Source: JAEUSF01 sp964484145 (lineage in GTDB: Bacteria; Patescibacteriota; Doudnabacteria; UBA920). Taken from it: DNA of 31,317 bases. Made by a program: the position numbers and the translations under genes. Each line of letters starts with the position of its first letter. The first letter of the stretch is position 1. The notes beneath the pieces were generated by a model, which worked only from the letters and a program-made list of their open reading frames with translations, ran no database searches and was not told the origin of the DNA. This document shows, piece after piece, positions 29,259 through 31,317 of this stretch. Where the stretch lies: contig CAZAED010000014.1 of assembly GCA_964484145.1 (NCBI GenBank), forward strand, positions 1-31,317, in the 5' to 3' direction.

Positions 29259-29803
29259 AATGCCCTAGCAACTACTGCAATTAAAAATATTCCAAGCGCG
29301 TTGCAAACAATAGAAATAAGGCTAAAGGTAAAGCTGCTTGTTTTAGCAGCGCCCATTAGCGCTAGGCCGAGCTCGTCCGGCAAGGGCGATGCTATAATTA
29401 ACCCGCCCACCATAGCCATAAAAATTTTAAAAATTTTGGACTTAAATATTTTTTTCCAGCGACCCTCGGGGCTTAAACTAAACATTTCTTCAAAGTCTTC
29501 GGTAATAGCGCTTTCAAAAAATTTAAACATTACTAAGTCCCCTATTAAAGCGCCTAGGGCACCAACTACAATTAACAAAGGCATGTTTGTAACTAAAGCT
29601 AGTTCCCCTAGTGCTATAGTGGCGGGCACTGTGGTAAAAACCGAAGTAAAAAGCATTCCCGCAATAAACACGCCCAAAAGTTCTAAATTCTGTGAATGCG
29701 AAAGCAGCTTAATAACAATACCGGTTTTAAGCAAAACTATCCCAACTATAATGCTAATTCCAATAATTACAATATCCCTTTTGGCTTTTGTGCTTAGTTT
29801 CAT
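29252..29803 (-). CDS. VTT/DedA-like small membrane protein
   Basis: 183 aa with about five hydrophobic segments. FTSVFTTVPATIALGELAL, GALGALIGDLVMFKFFE and IIASPLPDELGLALMGAAK resemble the VTT (SNARE-associated/DedA) fold that handles lipids or small solutes, but the match is loose. The start is supported by a TACAAT 6 nt upstream. It is adjacent to the MarR gene with a hairpin between. Confidence 0.6.
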   Translation of the reverse strand: MKLSTKAKRDIVIIGISIIVGIVLLKTGIVIKLLSHSQNLELLGVFIAGMLFTSVFTTVPATIALGELALVTNMPLLIVVGALGALIGDLVMFKFFESAITEDFEEMFSLSPEGRWKKIFKSKIFKIFMAMVGGLIIASPLPDELGLALMGAAKTSSFTFSLISIVCNALGIFLIAVVARALV

Positions 29804-29809
29804 AAACTA

Positions 29810-29815
29810 ATTGTA
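29810..29815 (-). promoter_or_regulatory. -10 box of a leaderless promoter (29803 gene)
   Basis: Minus-strand TACAAT, 6 nt before the ATG. Confidence 0.6.
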
Positions 29816-29846
29816 ACATATATTAAAATTTACTAACTTTTTAAAC

Positions 29847-29874
29847 TTGACGGGTAGTAAGTAATTGATATTAT
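29847..29874 (+). promoter_or_regulatory. Leaderless promoter of the ArsC-like gene
   Basis: TTGACG (29847-29852), 16 bp, TATTAT (29869-29874), 6 nt before the ATG at 29881. Confidence 0.7.
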
Positions 29875-29880
29875 TTAAAT

Positions 29881-30270
29881 ATGGAAAAAAATATTTTGTT
29901 TGTTTGTGTAGAAAACGCCGGGCGTAGCCAAATGGCCCATGCTTTTGCCAATATTTATGGCCAGGGTAAGGTGAATGTTTACAGCGCCGGTTCTCGCCCC
30001 TCTGGTGTTATTAACCCAAAAGCAATAGAGATTATGAAAGAAGTTGGTTACGATTTAACTACTCACAAATCTAAGTCTCTATTAGAAGTTCCTAATATAG
30101 AATATGAATATGTGGTTACTATGGGGTGTGGTGATGAATGCGGAAATGTTAGAACAAAAAACCGACTAGATTGGACTTTGCGGGATCCAAAAGTTCTTTC
30201 ATTAGAGCAAGTACGGGAAGTTAGAGACGAAATAAAAGAAAAAGTTATTCAGCTTATACAAAGTTTGTAG
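29881..30270 (+). CDS. ArsC-type low-molecular-weight phosphatase (arsenate reductase family)
   Basis: 129 aa. P-loop C-x5-R in FVCVENAGRSQMAHAF (C9, R15), the catalytic Asp in RDPK (about D102), and two more cysteines in MGCGDECG (C83, C87). The three-cysteine pattern is that of thioredoxin-coupled ArsC, which reduces arsenate. There are no other ars genes, and the ArsR-like protein at 28153 lacks cysteines, so a protein phosphatase role is possible. Confidence 0.85.
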   Translation: MEKNILFVCVENAGRSQMAHAFANIYGQGKVNVYSAGSRPSGVINPKAIEIMKEVGYDLTTHKSKSLLEVPNIEYEYVVTMGCGDECGNVRTKNRLDWTLRDPKVLSLEQVREVRDEIKEKVIQLIQSL

Positions 30271-30276
30271 CCAAAT

Positions 30277-30308
30277 AAAAACACCGCACAATATTGCGCG
30301 GTGTTTTT
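30277..30308. terminator. Bidirectional terminator
   Basis: AAAAACACCGC / GCGGTGTTTTT, 11-bp stem with a 10-nt loop. On the plus strand it ends the arsC-like gene; on the minus strand it directly follows the CCA of the tRNA fragment and would end the tRNA transcript. Confidence 0.9.
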
Positions 30309-30350
30309 GGTAGGCGCTGTAGGAATCGAACCCACGTATACGGTTTTGGA
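30308..30350 (-). pseudogene. 3' fragment of a tRNA-Trp-like gene
   Basis: The minus strand reads from the anticodon loop (TCCAAAACC) through a T arm (GTGGG TTCGATT CCTAC), a 3' acceptor strand AGCGCCT, discriminator A and CCA. The anticodon position would be CCA (Trp). The 5' half is missing and the fragment is cut in the anticodon loop by the palindromes at 30351-30402. Confidence 0.7.
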
Positions 30351-30402
30351 CCCCGCCCTTCCCGAAGAGCGGGGTTGACCCCGCCTCTCGCGAGAGGCGG
30401 GG
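30351..30402. mobile_element. Palindromic element with 4-bp direct repeats
   Basis: 52 bp made of two GC-rich hairpins, flanked by TGGA on both sides (30347-30350, 30403-30406). Removing it with one TGGA restores GGTTTTGGAGACC, exactly the anticodon arm of the intact tRNA-Trp next to it. This is what a small element with target duplication leaves. It carries no gene. Confidence 0.6.
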
Positions 30403-30409
30403 TGGAGAC

Positions 30410-30531
30410 CTAAAATAAATTCGCCATTTCATGGCAGGGGCGGTAGGAATCGAACCCACGCAAATGGTTTTGGAGACCATTGTACTACCATTATACGACG
30501 CCCCCATCACGAGACGGCGAATTTATTTTAG
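30410..30531. repeat. 16-bp inverted repeat around tRNA-Trp
   Basis: CTAAAATAAATTCGCC at 30410-30425 is the exact reverse complement of 30516-30531. The right arm is the end of the GIY-YIG coding region. In the RNA it would form a stem enclosing the tRNA. Confidence 0.85.
30432..30505 (-). tRNA. tRNA-Trp (CCA anticodon)
   Basis: 74 nt with encoded CCA. Acceptor GGGGGCG / CGCCCCT (G-U end pair), D arm GTATAATGGTAGTAC, anticodon arm ATGGT CTCCAAA ACCAT, T arm GTGGG TTCGATT CCTAC, discriminator G as expected for Trp. It lies between the GIY-YIG gene and a tRNA fragment. Confidence 0.95.
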
Positions 30532-30771
30532 ACCTAACCTTTTTAAAAGCCCAGTGTATGATGACCCGAATTGTTTTAACTTACTTTCTCTTTCAAACGC
30601 GCTATCTAGATTCTCGTATGCCTCAAAATAAATAATTTTCCAAGGCCTTTTAAGTTTAGTAGACTGAACTAATCCCTCATTATGCTGAATTAATCTTTGT
30701 TCTGTATTTGAAGTGCATCCTATATACAAAGATTTATCAATGCTACTTTGTAGTATATATACAAATTGCAT
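30523..30771 (-). CDS. Single-domain GIY-YIG nuclease-like protein
   Basis: 82 aa, UPF0213/YhbQ style. Motifs FVYILQS (GIY), LYIGCT (YIG), the conserved Arg in EQRLIQHN and the catalytic Glu in AFERESKLK. GIY-YIG domains nick DNA in homing, repair or recombination; the role of stand-alone copies is not settled. Its 3' end forms one arm of the inverted repeat around tRNA-Trp, and a GC-rich palindrome and a tRNA 5' fragment lie upstream, suggesting a mobile or recombining unit. Confidence 0.88.
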   Translation of the reverse strand: MQFVYILQSSIDKSLYIGCTSNTEQRLIQHNEGLVQSTKLKRPWKIIYFEAYENLDSAFERESKLKQFGSSYTGLLKRLGLK

Positions 30772-30799
30772 AATTATTTAGGTTTCTTCTTAGTATTTA

Positions 30800-30823
30800 C
30801 CCCGCCGCTCGCGAGCGGCGGGG
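30800..30823. repeat. Perfect 24-bp GC-rich palindrome
   Basis: CCCCGCCGCTCG followed by its reverse complement. It abuts the tRNA 5' fragment exactly. Same family as 29201-29258 and 30351-30402. Confidence 0.8.
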
Positions 30824-30845
30824 CTAGCCATTATACGAACCCCCC
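30824..30845 (-). pseudogene. 5' fragment of a tRNA gene
   Basis: The minus strand reads GGGGGGT TC GTATAATGGCTAG, a 5' acceptor strand and most of a D arm, then stops at the palindrome. Against the 3' fragment at 30308-30350 the acceptor strands pair at 5 of 7 positions, counting one G-U. Confidence 0.6.
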
Positions 30846-30851
30846 AGAAAA

Positions 30852-30915
30852 ACAATTGACCTTTAACGATTAACAATTAACTGGCGTCAAATGTCATCTG
30901 TCAAAGGTCAAAAGT
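30852..30915. repeat. Word repeat (TTGACCTTT / GTCAAAG)
   Basis: TTGACCTTT (30856-30864) pairs perfectly with AAAGGTCAA (30903-30911); between them are further GTCAAA and TTAAC words. It lies after bL33 and may end that transcript. Confidence 0.6.
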
Positions 30916-30919
30916 TAAA

Positions 30920-31087
30920 CTACTTAGTTTCTTTATGGAGCTGCATTTTTTTGCAGAATTTGCAGAACTTTTTAAGTTCAAGTCTTTTGCGCTTTTGGGC
31001 GCCAAGGCTTTTTTTGTTGCGCTTGGTTTGATAATTTAAGTTATGGCAAACCGTGCACTCCATGTTTATCAAGTGATCTTGGGACAT
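30920..31087 (-). CDS. rpmG: 50S ribosomal protein bL33
   Basis: 55 aa. MSQDHLINMECTVCHNLNYQ, then TKRNKK and LELKKFCKFCKKMQLHKETK match bL33. Two CxxC pairs (ECTVC, FCKFC) bind zinc, the C+ form. LELKKFC and LHKETK are signature segments. The middle has a short insertion (SLGAQKRKR) where many L33 have a few residues. It lies downstream of tRNA-Thr on the same strand, a common setting for rpmG. Confidence 0.93.
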   Translation of the reverse strand: MSQDHLINMECTVCHNLNYQTKRNKKSLGAQKRKRLELKKFCKFCKKMQLHKETK

Positions 31088-31118
31088 ATAGGAATGAAGA
31101 ATTATGAATTATGAATGA
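31088..31118. repeat. Word repeat (GAATTATGAA) upstream of rpmG
   Basis: GGAATGAAGAATTATGAATT followed by ATGAATGAAG. No Shine-Dalgarno for rpmG is seen in it. Confidence 0.6.
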
Positions 31119-31184
31119 AGATTTAAAATGCCCTGGGCGTCAGGGAATTTTTGAGATGAATTATCGATCCAGATAATTATCCCT

Positions 31185-31264
31185 GCCCGACTTCGCTTCC
31201 GACTTCGTTAAAACTTCGTCGGACAATAAAGCTTCGTCGGGCACATTTCGCTTCGCGAAATGTG
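31185..31264. repeat. Nested CTTCG-word hairpins after tRNA-Thr
   Basis: GCCCGAC/GTCGGGC (31185-31191, 31236-31242) encloses TCCGAC/GTCGGA (31198-31203, 31218-31223), and a perfect 10-bp stem CACATTTCGC/GCGAAATGTG with loop TTC (31242-31264) touches the tRNA CCA. No T-run. Similar GCGAAGCGAAG words occur at 18511-18522. Confidence 0.65.
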
Positions 31265-31317
31265 GAGCCGGCTGTCGGACTCGAACCGACCACCTACGGT
31301 TTACAAAACCGTTGCTC
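31263..31317 (-). tRNA. tRNA-Thr (TGT anticodon), 5' end outside the window
   Basis: Anticodon arm ACGGT TTTGTAA ACCGT, T arm with GGTTCGAGTCC, 3' acceptor AGCCGGC, discriminator T and encoded CCA. The acceptor 5' strand and D arm are beyond the window edge. Confidence 0.88.

Noticed and set aside
29301..29810. 169-codon plus-strand frame opposite the VTT-like gene
   Set aside because: The minus frame encodes TM helices with a proper promoter; the plus frame is an antisense shadow.
28153..30270. An arsenic resistance locus (ArsR-like regulator and ArsC-like protein)
   Set aside because: The regulator has no cysteines, the genes are 1.5 kb apart with unrelated genes between, and no transporter such as ArsB or Acr3 is present.
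30431..30631. 66-codon plus-strand frame with AVGIEPTQ
   Set aside because: It is the antisense of tRNA-Trp and the GIY-YIG gene; such peptides are common artefacts of tRNA genes.

Overview
The window looks like a piece of a Patescibacteria (Candidate Phyla Radiation) chromosome. This is inferred from gene style, not from a search. Genes are AT-rich, compact and mostly on the minus strand. Peptidoglycan hydrolases carry a TrbC/VirB2-like two-helix anchor, a TagA/WecG glycosyltransferase is fused to a Nudix domain, and single-domain GIY-YIG, DUF475 and YbaK/ProX proteins are present. TGA ends def and the 26205 gene, so the standard code fits and a Gracilibacteria/SR1 type code is unlikely. No phage, IS transposase, CRISPR array or rRNA was seen.
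Layout. 1-1373: a folded transcript end, then a cysteine desulfurase. 1463-5324 (-): a cell-wall cluster of a coiled-coil M23 peptidase, an M15 peptidase and a lysozyme-like protein; the last two share a perfectly duplicated 485-bp anchor module. 5401-8348 (-): gltX and the TagA-Nudix fusion. 8417-10589 (+): two small proteins, def, and two DEDDh exonuclease paralogues, the first with its catalytic residues replaced. 10600-17817: a DUF4177 protein, fmt, mltG, an MscS-type TM-helix protein, YjbQ, HU, queA, DUF475 and a YbaK/ProX editing protein. 17911-20099 (+): an ECF-like sigma factor, a folded intergenic RNA and a probable membrane anti-sigma factor. 20301-24377 (-): a small protein, rarA, an ABC-F ATPase, a type IV pilin-like protein and a gene broken by a tandem duplication. 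24396-26150 (-): an ABC exporter, divergent from a strongly expressed-looking pair of tiny genes (26205-26568) whose second product ends in a Cys-rich tail. 26610-29803 (-): gpmI, an ArsR-like regulator with palindromic operators on both sides, a small membrane protein, a MarR regulator and a VTT-like membrane protein. 29881-31317: an ArsC/LMW-PTP protein, then tRNA-Trp with a GIY-YIG gene flanked by tRNA fragments and GC-rich palindromes, bL33 and tRNA-Thr (cut by the window end).
Three window-wide patterns stand out. First, at least ten genes have a -10 box only 6-7 nt before the ATG, which predicts leaderless mRNAs. Second, most longer intergenic gaps are filled by low-complexity word repeats, several folding into long hairpins; the same words recur at different loci and also sit in frame inside queA, gpmI and rarA. 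Third, a GC-rich palindrome family (core CTCGCGAG) clusters around the tRNA genes near 29.2-30.8 kb, and one copy is flanked by a 4-bp direct repeat inside a tRNA-Trp-like fragment.
How the genes work together: def and fmt are both present, consistent with formyl-Met initiation. The M23, M15, lysozyme-like and MltG proteins would remodel peptidoglycan. The sigma/anti-sigma, ArsR and MarR pairs are the visible regulators.
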